DNA from: a virus
DNA length: 37,732 nt
IMG/VR virus record: IMGVR_UViG_3300017960_000032
Location: 1 to 37,732 of that record
Reading direction: 5' to 3' (one strand)
The position numbers and the translations under genes were made by a program. Below are positions 28,449 through 37,257 of the stretch, one piece after another (within the stretch, counting starts at the first letter, position 1; each line of letters opens with the position of its first letter). The notes beneath the pieces were generated by a model. The model was given only the letters and a program-made list of their open reading frames with translations, was not told the DNA's origin and searched no databases.

Positions 28449-31400
28449 ATGATCGAACGCCTCACAGCGATTGTCGATGCGGAAATAGGTAAATTTAAGC
28501 GCAAAATGGGCGAAGTTAAGGCGTTAGCCCGAAGCATCCCGAATAGAATCACCGTGACTGTTAAAGAAAATTTTAAAGAGGCCGAGCGACGGATGGGCGT
28601 TTTCGAAAGCAGGATGGCCCGGCTAAGCAGGGTAATAAACGACTTTCAGACTGTGTTCGGAAACGCCTTTAGCGGCATGAAAATGTCGATATTCCCGGCT
28701 CTTGTGCCGGTGATAGCGTCATTAACGGCGGCTTTGGGGTCATTGGGGCCTGTCATCGGCGTGGCTTCCGGCGGTCTTATGGGGCTGGCGAGTTCATTCG
28801 GGACAGCGGCAGCAGGCGCCGGAGCGTTTGGAGCTTTAGCCATTTCCAATATTAGCGGGGTTTTCAAAGCTTCTTCAGACTTGGCAAAGCTTCAGCAAAA
28901 ACTGGACGAAACAACAGACCTGAAAGAGCGCGCCAAGATCATGGAAAAGATCAAAGCGATTCAGGAAAGCCTTGGTGCAGAGGAACGGAAAGCACTCGAC
29001 ACCTTGGAGGACTTCAAAGCAAACTGGCGCGAGATAGCCCAAGAAACACAAAAGCCGATCTTGAAGACGTTCACAAACTCTTTGAATAGCTTCAAATCCA
29101 TTCTTAACACACTGCGGCCGATGTTTAAATCTGTTGCGGCGGCTGGACTTGAACTATCTGAGAGCTTTCAAAAGTCCTTGAATGCTCCTGATGTAAAAAA
29201 GTTTTTCGATTATATGAATAAAAACGCCGGCCCGCAATTCGCCACGACAGTTAAAACGATGGGGAACTACTTGCGCGGCTTTTTAAATATGATGGTTGCT
29301 TTCGGGCCGTTGGGACAACAAATGTCTCAAAGTATGTTGAAATCGTCCGAAGCATTCACGAAATGGTCTGCGAGCTTGTCAAGTTCGGATAAATTTAAGT
29401 CGTTTATCCAATACGTTCAGCAAAACGGCCCTAAGCTGCTGACGATCCTTAAAAACATCGGATCGGGATTAATCGGAATGTTTACAGCATTCGCGCCGAT
29501 GAGTGCGGACATGCTGACCGGACTTGTAAATCTTACAGCACGCTTTAAAGAATGGGGAAACAGCCTGAGCGAATCGAAAGGCTTCCAAGAATTTATCAAT
29601 TACGTCCGACAAAACACACCGACAGTGCTGTCACTGATCGGGCAACTAAGGGACTTGATTGTTAACTTAGGTGTCGGCATGGCCCCGTTGGGTTCGCAAA
29701 TCCTGCAAATGGTCACAGGGTTCTTAAAATTCACTAATTCGATGATGGAAACAAACCCTATTATCGGTCAAATGATCGGTTATCTCATCACGTTCGGCGG
29801 CCTTTTCAGAGCGTTAACGCCTTTAACTGTCGCTTTTTCAGCGGCTTTTAAATGGAAAGATGCAATAAGCACGGTGAAAAAATTAGGGACGGCGATAAAG
29901 TGGATTGGCTCAGTCATTGGGATGGTCGGAAAAGCATTTTTGACCAATCCTATTCTAATGGTTGTGGCAGCTATTGCGGCAGCGGCTTATCTGATCATTA
30001 CGAACTGGAAACCGATTTCCGAGTTTTTTGCCGGTTTGTGGGAAGGAATCAAAACAAACGCGATAGCGGCGTGGAACTCAATATCTGAGTTCTTTTCCGG
30101 CCTTTGGTCTGGAATAGTCGAACTTGCGTCAACAGCATGGGGCGGCCTGTCTACATTCTTCTCAACTTTATGGTCAGGAATCACCACGACAGCACAAGCA
30201 GCATGGACTGGATTCATGAATTTAGTAAAGCCGATTTGGGACGGAATTGTCGCGGTTTTCGGCCCGACTTTTAACGTCATAGTCACAACGCTGTCAAACA
30301 TCTGGAACACGGTATCTACTACGGTATCATCCGTGTGGAATACGATCAAAACAACGTTGATCGGCGTTGTCACGAGCATTGTAGACGGTGTGAAAAATCA
30401 CTTTTCGATTATGTCCCAAACCCTTTCCGGCATCTGGAACGGTATCACTAATATTGCAAAAGGCGCATGGCAAGTTTTAAAAAATGCGATCCTTGGCCCG
30501 GTTCTGCTTGTCATCGACCTTGTACAAGGCGATTTTAAAGGATTCGCCAGTCACTTAAAGCAAATCTGGACAAACATTAGCAACGGGGCAAAGCAAATCT
30601 GGAACGGTATCAAGACGGTGGTGTCATCACTCGTTAAGGGTTTAGTTAACGCTGTGAAAAATCAGTGGAATACAACCAAGAATGTGACGACAACGATCTT
30701 TAACGGGGTCAAAAGCTTCCTCAGCTCAGTTTGGAATGGTATCAAAAATACCGTGGTGAATCTCGCAAAAGGGCTGTGGAACGCAGTCAAAGCCACATGG
30801 AACACATTCAAGACTGTAACGACAACAATTTTCAATGCAGTCAAAACCACCCTGACAACCGTCTGGAATGCGGCCAAGTCAGTAGTCATAAATGCGGCAA
30901 AAAATATCTGGTCGAGTGTCCGAAATAACTTCAATAACATGAAAAATGTTGTCTCGACTGTCATGAAGAATGTCAAATCTACGATCCAGAATCTCTGGAA
31001 TAACGCCGTTAAATTCTTGAAGGGGGTCGATCTGAAACAGATCGGAAAGAACATCATTCAAGGATTGATTAACGGTATCGGAAGCATGGCAAATGCCGTC
31101 TGGCGGAAAGTCGGCGACATTGCGGACGGGGTTAAGAAGAAAATCACCGGATTACTCAACATTCACTCGCCTTCACGATGGATGCGCGATCATGTCGGGA
31201 AAATGATCCCGGCCGGTGTAGCTGTTGGTATTGACAAAGCGGGCGGCCTTGTAGAAAAAGCTACTCAGAAAATGGCGCAACTCACCATGTTTACGCCAGA
31301 TCAAACGACATTCGCCTATGACACGTCCCTCAGCAGCGGCGCATTAAGTGATGTGCGCGGTCAGATCGAGGCAGAGGTCAGTGATTTCGAGCTTTCAGAT

Positions 31401-31511
31401 CAGCCGATCGTTATTGAAATGGACGGGAAGGCCGTAGGACGTGGCGTCTATAAGCACGTCAAGAACTTCCAAAGTCGTGAAGACGGAAGGAGGACGACCA
31501 TAAACCGATGA
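28449..31511 (+). CDS. Tail tape measure protein
   Basis: 1020 residues from ATG 28449 (SD AAAGGGGGTTAAGG; an earlier in-frame codon at 28395 lacks an SD). It has hydrophobic segments near 80-138, 440-460 and 495-520, and a long region (about 515-850) of Trp-containing repeats (WNAVKATWNTFKTVTT; WNGIKNTVVNLAKGLW). The C-terminus has LLNIHSPSRWMRDHVGKMIP. At about 0.15 nm per residue it predicts a tail of about 150 nm, the SPP1 range. It sets tail length and helps DNA pass the membrane. Confidence 0.95.
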   Translation: MIERLTAIVDAEIGKFKRKMGEVKALARSIPNRITVTVKENFKEAERRMGVFESRMARLSRVINDFQTVFGNAFSGMKMSIFPALVPVIASLTAALGSLGPVIGVASGGLMGLASSFGTAAAGAGAFGALAISNISGVFKASSDLAKLQQKLDETTDLKERAKIMEKIKAIQESLGAEERKALDTLEDFKANWREIAQETQKPILKTFTNSLNSFKSILNTLRPMFKSVAAAGLELSESFQKSLNAPDVKKFFDYMNKNAGPQFATTVKTMGNYLRGFLNMMVAFGPLGQQMSQSMLKSSEAFTKWSASLSSSDKFKSFIQYVQQNGPKLLTILKNIGSGLIGMFTAFAPMSADMLTGLVNLTARFKEWGNSLSESKGFQEFINYVRQNTPTVLSLIGQLRDLIVNLGVGMAPLGSQILQMVTGFLKFTNSMMETNPIIGQMIGYLITFGGLFRALTPLTVAFSAAFKWKDAISTVKKLGTAIKWIGSVIGMVGKAFLTNPILMVVAAIAAAAYLIITNWKPISEFFAGLWEGIKTNAIAAWNSISEFFSGLWSGIVELASTAWGGLSTFFSTLWSGITTTAQAAWTGFMNLVKPIWDGIVAVFGPTFNVIVTTLSNIWNTVSTTVSSVWNTIKTTLIGVVTSIVDGVKNHFSIMSQTLSGIWNGITNIAKGAWQVLKNAILGPVLLVIDLVQGDFKGFASHLKQIWTNISNGAKQIWNGIKTVVSSLVKGLVNAVKNQWNTTKNVTTTIFNGVKSFLSSVWNGIKNTVVNLAKGLWNAVKATWNTFKTVTTTIFNAVKTTLTTVWNAAKSVVINAAKNIWSSVRNNFNNMKNVVSTVMKNVKSTIQNLWNNAVKFLKGVDLKQIGKNIIQGLINGIGSMANAVWRKVGDIADGVKKKITGLLNIHSPSRWMRDHVGKMIPAGVAVGIDKAGGLVEKATQKMAQLTMFTPDQTTFAYDTSLSSGALSDVRGQIEAEVSDFELSDQPIVIEMDGKAVGRGVYKHVKNFQSREDGRRTTINR

Positions 31512-32311
31512 TCGATTACAAAAAGATACTGACAACGGCAATAGATGACGCATTCGGCCAAACGATTCAAGAAGTAGACTATTGGATTAAATTCAACGGT
31601 TACACCCTGACGGATCACTTTTTCGTGATCAACGACAGGGGGCGCGGCATTGTCGGCAGGGAGCTGAATTTAGTTTCCTTGCCGGGGATCGATGGCGCTA
31701 AATTAAAGGGCGTAAGATACACGGAACGTACTATCGAAATCGACACCTTATTTATAGCGTCCGACGATGCGGAATTACGAAAAATTTTAGAAGAAATAAA
31801 CTATATCCTTGCAACAGACAAGGAAGAAGCTTTGATCTTTTCAGACGAACCAGACCGAACCTATTACGCTGCCTTCAGTACAGCACAAGAGAGTGAAGGG
31901 CAAAACGGCGTCTATAAAGTGACACTGACATTTGTATGCCCGAATCCCGAAAAAGAAGCGGCTGAAACGGTTGTCACAACTGAAACAAATAGCCCTACAG
32001 TGGTAAAAAACGATGGGAAAAGGGCGGTTACACCGACTATTACATGCGTTTTCGAGTCGGACGCATCTACCTATGAAATTCAGTTGTTGAAAGAAGACGA
32101 AACAATCGAAAAGCGGATAAAAGTAAATTTCAACTTTATTCAGGGGGACACCCTTGTTATTGATTTCAAAAAGAGAAAAGTAATCATCAATGGCAAAGTC
32201 AATATGAATGCGCTGCTTATGCTCTCAAGATGGTTTAATATCCCGGTCGGAGAAATCACCGTGAACACAACACACAAAAGCAGTATTTCATTTCACAAGG
32301 CGTATATGTAA
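31508..32311 (+). CDS. Distal tail protein (Dit, SPP1 gp19.1-like)
   Basis: 267 residues. N-terminal barrel (YWIKFNGYTLTDHFFVINDR; VSLPGIDGAKLKGVRYTERT), galectin-like C-terminal part (KRAVTPTITCVFESDAST; FIQGDTLVIDFKKRKVIING). It forms the hub at the tail tip that joins tube and Tal. Overlaps the tape measure stop by 4 bases. Confidence 0.92.
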   Translation: MIDYKKILTTAIDDAFGQTIQEVDYWIKFNGYTLTDHFFVINDRGRGIVGRELNLVSLPGIDGAKLKGVRYTERTIEIDTLFIASDDAELRKILEEINYILATDKEEALIFSDEPDRTYYAAFSTAQESEGQNGVYKVTLTFVCPNPEKEAAETVVTTETNSPTVVKNDGKRAVTPTITCVFESDASTYEIQLLKEDETIEKRIKVNFNFIQGDTLVIDFKKRKVIINGKVNMNALLMLSRWFNIPVGEITVNTTHKSSISFHKAYM

Positions 32312-32323
32312 GGGGGTGCGTTT

Positions 32324-35300
32324 ATGGCCGATATGTGGATTTTGGACGACAAGGATAAAAAACAAACAATCATATCAAGCGAAGCAAAAGAAGCATGTCG
32401 TTTCTATGATGCGCCATTTCGAGAAGAACTGAATGTCGGTTCTTCTTTTTCTTTTGTCGCGGACGCAGATCACGAGGATAGCGTCCATGTAAAACCGGAA
32501 AATCAGGTCGTTTTCGAGGACAGGAGAGGCAGAAAGCGCAATTTCGTTATAAAAGAGCTGGAAGACGCCGACGACGGCGCAAATGCACGCATTAGGGCCT
32601 ATTGTGAGCCGGCACTGTCAGAGCTATACGATGAGTTTGTGACCGACATCAGGCCGCAAAATAGAACAGTCCAGTACGTTCTTGACCGTATTCTTGAGGG
32701 TACAAGGTGGCGCGCGAATGTTCCGGTCGATCTTGGCTTGCATTCAACGAATTTTTATCGCATCAGTGTCATGGAAGCCATCAACCAGATATTGCAGATA
32801 TGGGGCGGAGAATTTTATGACGAGGTTGTTTTTGATGAAAATGATAATATCGTCGATCGAGTGATTCATATTCTGCCCCGACGCGGCCAAGACACCGGGA
32901 AGCGTGCGGAAATCGATAAAGACATTCAGGAAATCACCAGAACGGTACTGAGTTACCCGGTAACAGCCCTGTACGGTTACGGCGCAAGCCTTGAAACCGA
33001 AGGCGGCGGCAACACCCGTTATATTGATTTCTCAGATGTCGAATGGGTCAAAGCAAACGGCGACCCGGTAGACAAACCGAAAGGGCAAGAATGGGTTGGT
33101 GATCCTGAGCTTTTGGAGAAGTTCGGCCGAATTATGTACGACGGCAAGACCAAGCGGCACCGGTTCCAGAAATGGCAAGACGACAGCATCCAAGACCCGG
33201 CCGAACTGCTTAGAAAAACCTATGAAGCGCTCATCAATCACGAAATGGTGCAAGTCAATTATTCTCTAAAGCTGGAACTGCTTGAATACATTTCGGGGTA
33301 TGAGCACGAGGCGGTTGATCTAGGTGACACAATGATCGCAATCGACGACAACTTTCGACACCCCATTGAGGTTCAAACGCGAGTTATTGCGATAGAATAC
33401 GATCTTTCCGACCCTGTGAATACGGCACAAGTAGAAATGGGGCAATTTTTAGACCTGTTTTCGACCGAAAAGCGGATCAAAGAAATCGAAACGACGATCG
33501 ACACGAATCGCGGTAAATGGGACAACGGCGGTGATCCGGTAATCGGTGACGGGAGCTTTCCTGATAAAGTGCCGCCTGTACCGTCAAATGTAAAAGTTGA
33601 ATCCTTATTCCAAGGCGTGGCTATCTCATGGGACTATGATCCAAGTTCATATATAGCGGCTTATGAGGTTTATGCATCACCAAACAAAGGCTTTACGCCT
33701 TTACCTGAAAATCGGATTCTTTGGGGAAAACAAAGCAAATGTGAACATACGCCGGGTGTCGATCAAGTTTGGTATTACCGCCTGCGGACGATCAACACAC
33801 ATGGCACACCAAGCGCATTCACACAAGAGTTCACAGGCACGACAAACCGGATTATAACCAAGGATATTCTTTTCGGCGCGATCACATCCGATTTATTGGC
33901 GGATTTAGCGGTCAAAGCCGATAAGATTTCACGAGACTTTGAAGACGCGAACATCCTGCCGGGTTCAATTTTAAATGCGCCTGATTTATTCGTCGATCGT
34001 GCTAACCGAACCGTAACACAAGTGAACGGATTCAATGAGGTAACGGTGACAAAGAATAGCACGTCATACAGTCATTTCGGAATAACAACAAAAGGGCGGC
34101 CGACTTTATCACTTACAAAAGATCAGGTATATACTCTTTCATTCGAGCTGAAGCGGCTAACAACTAATAACTTTTCATTTTTGCAATTAAGAACAGAAAG
34201 CGGAGCAACATACGAAATACCGAACACCCTTTCAGACATTTCGAGTTATCCTACTGATGAATTTGTTCGTTTTGATGTTGTATTTACGGCTCCAGCTACA
34301 TTTAATAACGGTCGTCTTGTCATTGGCGGCAGGACAGCAACAAACGGAGATTCAGCCGAATTTGTTTTAAGGAAACTGCAAATTCGGCGGGGAGACGTCC
34401 GGAAAGAGTTTGGATTCAGCCCTTATGATACACAGCTAACGGACGGCGTAATCACAAGCCAATATATTCAAGATGCGGCCATTGTTTCGGCTAAAATCGC
34501 AGAAGCGGCCATCACAGAGGCTAAAATCGCAAACGCGGCCATCGGTTCAGCGGCAATCCAAAACGCAGCTATTAAAAGGGCGCACTTAGAAACGGCGATC
34601 ATCGGGACGGCTCAGATCGAGGACGCGGCCATCACAAACGCGAAAATCGGCAGTATTTCAGCCGACAAGATCAACGCCGGGACGATTAAAGGTATCACGA
34701 TTGAAGGTTCATTGATTCGCGGGGCGAGGTTTGAAGCGGCAGGAGAAAACAACAATTTTAAATCATGGATACAAGACGGGACGTTCTATCAATGGACAAA
34801 AGACGCAGACACCAGAGAATACAACGAATTAATGATCACGTCAGGAATGTTCAAACAAGAAACGGGAAAACATTGGACCGATGGCTCAAGAGATCGACAT
34901 ACAACAATCAAAATAGGCAACGGAAAACTAGATGTACAAGGCATTGCGGGCGAAAAAGATTATGGGACAGCGCCTTTAATTTCCATGTTCTCCGAATATG
35001 ATTTACAGGACAACTCCGAATGGGAATTTGAAGACAATGACGTTTCGCGTTTTAGAATGGGGAGCAATCTAGGGGAAGATTATAGAAATATATTTTCCGC
35101 CACAACAGGCGATTATAACCTGCTTGATCGCCTAAAAGAAGATAAATACGGGACTTTTGGCGTTGTAAATGACAACGGAAATTCTTATCTCGCCCGATTC
35201 GATGGTTCGTCATCAATGTTTAGATTTAAGCCTTTTAGTTTTGATGTTGTGGCAGAGGGCGGCGTCCGACTAAAAGCTGATAAGATGTTATTTGATGCCG

Positions 35301-35719
35301 CCAAACAATTAATACTTCCTCCTAAAACAAAAATTAAAGGTGGCGACGGCACATATACGCCTTATCCTGCTGTTTTTGGAAGCATTCGAAAAAGCATTAC
35401 TGACACCCACGGAGGATTACAGCACTGTTTGGGTGTTTTGCTTGATGAAATTACCCTTACTATGCCAATGAACGGCGGAGCCTATGGATATACAAGCTTC
35501 GATTATACCTTATACCATGATGGAAGTGTCAACAAAATTGAGAACGTTTTTGCTGTTTTCGGTCAGGCTTACGGAGCGTATTCAAACGCCGTTACGGTCG
35601 GGATTGAAAAACAATCGTCAAGCGGATTCACAATATATATAAGAGGAACCGGCGCAACATCCAATATAGAATACAGATCTATGACTGTAAGGTTAGCAAT
35701 TTTCTATGAAGTAGTTTAG
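32324..35719 (+). CDS. Tail-tip Tal/receptor-binding protein (SPP1 gp21-like)
   Basis: 1131 residues (SPP1 gp21 has about 1100). Residues 1-385 are the Prophage_tail hub domain (WILDDKDKKQTIISSEAKEA; YGYGASLETEGGG). A FN3 domain spans about 414-507 (PPVPSNVKVESLFQGVAISW). A beta-rich carbohydrate-binding-like part spans about 545-700. Repeated AAI-x2-AKI-type units at about 705-785 (AAITEAKIANAAIGSAAIQN) suggest a triple beta-helix stalk, followed by a receptor-binding C-terminus. It plugs the tail tip and contacts the host. Strong GGGGG SD. Confidence 0.9.
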   Translation: MADMWILDDKDKKQTIISSEAKEACRFYDAPFREELNVGSSFSFVADADHEDSVHVKPENQVVFEDRRGRKRNFVIKELEDADDGANARIRAYCEPALSELYDEFVTDIRPQNRTVQYVLDRILEGTRWRANVPVDLGLHSTNFYRISVMEAINQILQIWGGEFYDEVVFDENDNIVDRVIHILPRRGQDTGKRAEIDKDIQEITRTVLSYPVTALYGYGASLETEGGGNTRYIDFSDVEWVKANGDPVDKPKGQEWVGDPELLEKFGRIMYDGKTKRHRFQKWQDDSIQDPAELLRKTYEALINHEMVQVNYSLKLELLEYISGYEHEAVDLGDTMIAIDDNFRHPIEVQTRVIAIEYDLSDPVNTAQVEMGQFLDLFSTEKRIKEIETTIDTNRGKWDNGGDPVIGDGSFPDKVPPVPSNVKVESLFQGVAISWDYDPSSYIAAYEVYASPNKGFTPLPENRILWGKQSKCEHTPGVDQVWYYRLRTINTHGTPSAFTQEFTGTTNRIITKDILFGAITSDLLADLAVKADKISRDFEDANILPGSILNAPDLFVDRANRTVTQVNGFNEVTVTKNSTSYSHFGITTKGRPTLSLTKDQVYTLSFELKRLTTNNFSFLQLRTESGATYEIPNTLSDISSYPTDEFVRFDVVFTAPATFNNGRLVIGGRTATNGDSAEFVLRKLQIRRGDVRKEFGFSPYDTQLTDGVITSQYIQDAAIVSAKIAEAAITEAKIANAAIGSAAIQNAAIKRAHLETAIIGTAQIEDAAITNAKIGSISADKINAGTIKGITIEGSLIRGARFEAAGENNNFKSWIQDGTFYQWTKDADTREYNELMITSGMFKQETGKHWTDGSRDRHTTIKIGNGKLDVQGIAGEKDYGTAPLISMFSEYDLQDNSEWEFEDNDVSRFRMGSNLGEDYRNIFSATTGDYNLLDRLKEDKYGTFGVVNDNGNSYLARFDGSSSMFRFKPFSFDVVAEGGVRLKADKMLFDAAKQLILPPKTKIKGGDGTYTPYPAVFGSIRKSITDTHGGLQHCLGVLLDEITLTMPMNGGAYGYTSFDYTLYHDGSVNKIENVFAVFGQAYGAYSNAVTVGIEKQSSSGFTIYIRGTGATSNIEYRSMTVRLAIFYEVV

Positions 35720-35732
35720 AGAGGTGTAAAAA

Positions 35733-36092
35733 ATGATTCAAAGAAAAGACGTTCCGGCCGCATGGTACTTTGAAGGTATGGAAGTGACAGAGACGGACAC
35801 AGGCATAGAGATAAGCGCCTGCGTTCTTAAACATAGAGACGATATTTACCCGTTTGAAGAGGTTTCATTCGATTTGATTCCTGACGATAAAGTGAAGGTC
35901 GCGTATGATCTATACGTCGTTTTGGATCAAGAGACAAACAAAATGGACTACATGTTAGTCCGTACCTATATAGAACCCGACGGCTATTATCCCGGTTACA
36001 GAGGGGAGAAGCGTCTCATTCATACGCTGTTAACAATAGAGGTTGACACTGCCGGCAACCGAAGCGGCACAATACGCAATTACCACGAGTAG
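35733..36092 (+). CDS. Hypothetical tail-region protein
   Basis: 119 residues, ATG after GAGAGGTG (IQRKDVPAAWYFEGMEVTET; LKHRDDIYPFEEVSFDLIP; then beta strands KVAYDLYVVLDQETNK). Beta-rich and acidic. It may be a tail-fibre or baseplate accessory, as it follows Tal. Not recognised. Confidence 0.65.
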   Translation: MIQRKDVPAAWYFEGMEVTETDTGIEISACVLKHRDDIYPFEEVSFDLIPDDKVKVAYDLYVVLDQETNKMDYMLVRTYIEPDGYYPGYRGEKRLIHTLLTIEVDTAGNRSGTIRNYHE

Positions 36093-36102
36093 GAGGCAAA
36101 CG

Positions 36103-36249
36103 ATGAAACTTGAACCCATTGAACAGAATATCGAAGCGAAAGAGAGATCCGGCCAGAAAACCAAAGAAGAAATGTCGCGAGAGCAGTTGGTATACACTCA
36201 GCGCCTTGCTAATGACTTGATAATGAAGCTTGAGGGAACACAATCGTGA
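36103..36249 (+). CDS. Small hypothetical protein
   Basis: 48 residues from ATG 36103, with AGGAGG 6 bases ahead (KLEPIEQNIEAKERSGQKTK, then EEMSREQLVYTQRLANDLIM). Entirely helical and charged. The frame extends back to 36043 inside the previous gene without SD. Likely small tail-region factor. Confidence 0.6.
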   Translation: MKLEPIEQNIEAKERSGQKTKEEMSREQLVYTQRLANDLIMKLEGTQS

Positions 36250-36263
36250 TGGAGGCGGTCGAT

Positions 36264-36434
36264 ATGTTCGAAGGTAAAAGTCGCTACTACGGGCACTTTT
36301 ATTACTGCTGGCTGAACGGAAGTGTGACAACAAAAGAGCTGTACATCCATGCCGAAAACGGAATGATAACCGAAGAAGAGCGTATTGAAATCATGAATAA
36401 TCCACGCGGCGACGCTTTCCCGGACGAAGTATAA
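36264..36434 (+). CDS. XkdX-like small tail protein
   Basis: 56 residues from ATG 36264, chosen over the GTG at 36246 because GGAGG (36250-36254) is well spaced. The pattern YYGHFYYCWLNGSVTTKELY with a following ENGMITEEERIEI resembles the XkdX family of short proteins between tail-fibre and lysis genes of PBSX-type phages. Role unknown. Confidence 0.65.
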   Translation: MFEGKSRYYGHFYYCWLNGSVTTKELYIHAENGMITEEERIEIMNNPRGDAFPDEV

Positions 36435-36447
36435 GGAGGAAGAAAAT

Positions 36448-36753
36448 ATGACCTTTGAAGAGTTAAAAAAACAGAATGACGATCTGAAAATCCAATTAGA
36501 AATGCAAACCTTGAAATCAGCGGCTTACAAGGAAGAAATGGTTCAAGCTCATGATAGATTGGCGGAAACACGAAGCCTTTACATGTATGAGCGGCGGACG
36601 CGACAGAACCTAGAACAGGAAAATGAAAAGCTCAAAAAAGAGCTTCAAGAAGAGCGGATCGGCAATTCGCAGGCGGAAGATGAAGTGATAGAAATGAATC
36701 AAGTCGAAGCAAATAAAGAATATCACGAAAAAAGAGCAGAAGCGGCGAAATAA
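36448..36753 (+). CDS. Coiled-coil protein before the holin
   Basis: 101 residues, ATG behind AAGGAGG. Nearly all heptad-like helix (FEELKKQNDDLKIQLEMQTL; LEQENEKLKKELQEERI). No membrane segment. Possibly a tail-fibre stabiliser or a lysis-timing partner. A T-rich tract follows, but no convincing stem. Confidence 0.65.
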   Translation: MTFEELKKQNDDLKIQLEMQTLKSAAYKEEMVQAHDRLAETRSLYMYERRTRQNLEQENEKLKKELQEERIGNSQAEDEVIEMNQVEANKEYHEKRAEAAK

Positions 36754-36789
36754 GCGGCTTTTTTATTTTGTCTAAAAGGAGGAAATGCA

Positions 36790-37200
36790 ATGGATCAATT
36801 TCATAAAGGTGTCATTGCTGTTGCGGGTGGAATTGTCGGATTTCTTTTTGGGGGTTGGAGCGTGCTGCTTACTATTTTATCTGTACTTGTGATCATTGAT
36901 TATGTGAGCGGTCTGGCGGCTGCCGGAATAAATGGAGAAATGAAAAGCAAGATCGGATATATTGGGATCGCTCGAAAAGTCTTTGTTTTTGTGATTGTTG
37001 GGGTAGCTCATATGATTGATTTGTTGCTTATTGAAAGCGGAATTGAAATGGGCTTTCTTGTCATGACAGTGACAATCGTATTTTACTGTATCAATGAACT
37101 GATCTCCATTACTGAAAACGCGGGAAAAATGGGTGTTTATGTACCGGAGCCTATCACGAAAGCTATCGAAATTTTAAAACAACAGAATAAAACAAAATGA
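36790..37200 (+). CDS. Holin (phage_holin_4_1 / TcdE family)
   Basis: 136 residues with three or more hydrophobic helices (about 8-40, 65-90, 85-105) and a short hydrophilic C-terminus. The core VLVIIDYVSGLAAAGINGEM and IGYIGIARKVFVFVIVGVAH is the family signature. It makes the membrane pore that times lysis and lets the amidase reach the wall. AAAGGAGG SD. It lies directly before the endolysin. Confidence 0.92.
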   Translation: MDQFHKGVIAVAGGIVGFLFGGWSVLLTILSVLVIIDYVSGLAAAGINGEMKSKIGYIGIARKVFVFVIVGVAHMIDLLLIESGIEMGFLVMTVTIVFYCINELISITENAGKMGVYVPEPITKAIEILKQQNKTK

Positions 37201-37223
37201 GGTTGCCGTCCAGCAACCTTTTT
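37200..37223 (+). terminator. Terminator between holin and amidase genes
   Basis: AGGTTGC (37200-37206) pairs with GCAACCT (37213-37219), 6-nt loop, followed by TTTTTC. It begins within the holin stop codon. Some read-through is expected if the amidase shares the transcript. Confidence 0.8.
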
Positions 37224-37257
37224 CTTTTGTATTAATATAAGAAAGGATTGATCAAGC

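Noticed and set aside
29987-31061. Minus-strand ORFs of about 130 codons inside the tape measure gene
   Set aside because: They arise from the repetitive codon pattern of the tape measure on the other strand. There is no SD or recognisable protein.
34440-34690. Diversity-generating retroelement variable region in Tal
   Set aside because: The repeats are structural, and no reverse transcriptase or template repeat is seen in the window.
36730-36780. Terminator after the coiled-coil gene
   Set aside because: The T-rich tract is present, but the flanking AAGCGGC copies are direct, not inverted, leaving only a 4-bp stem.
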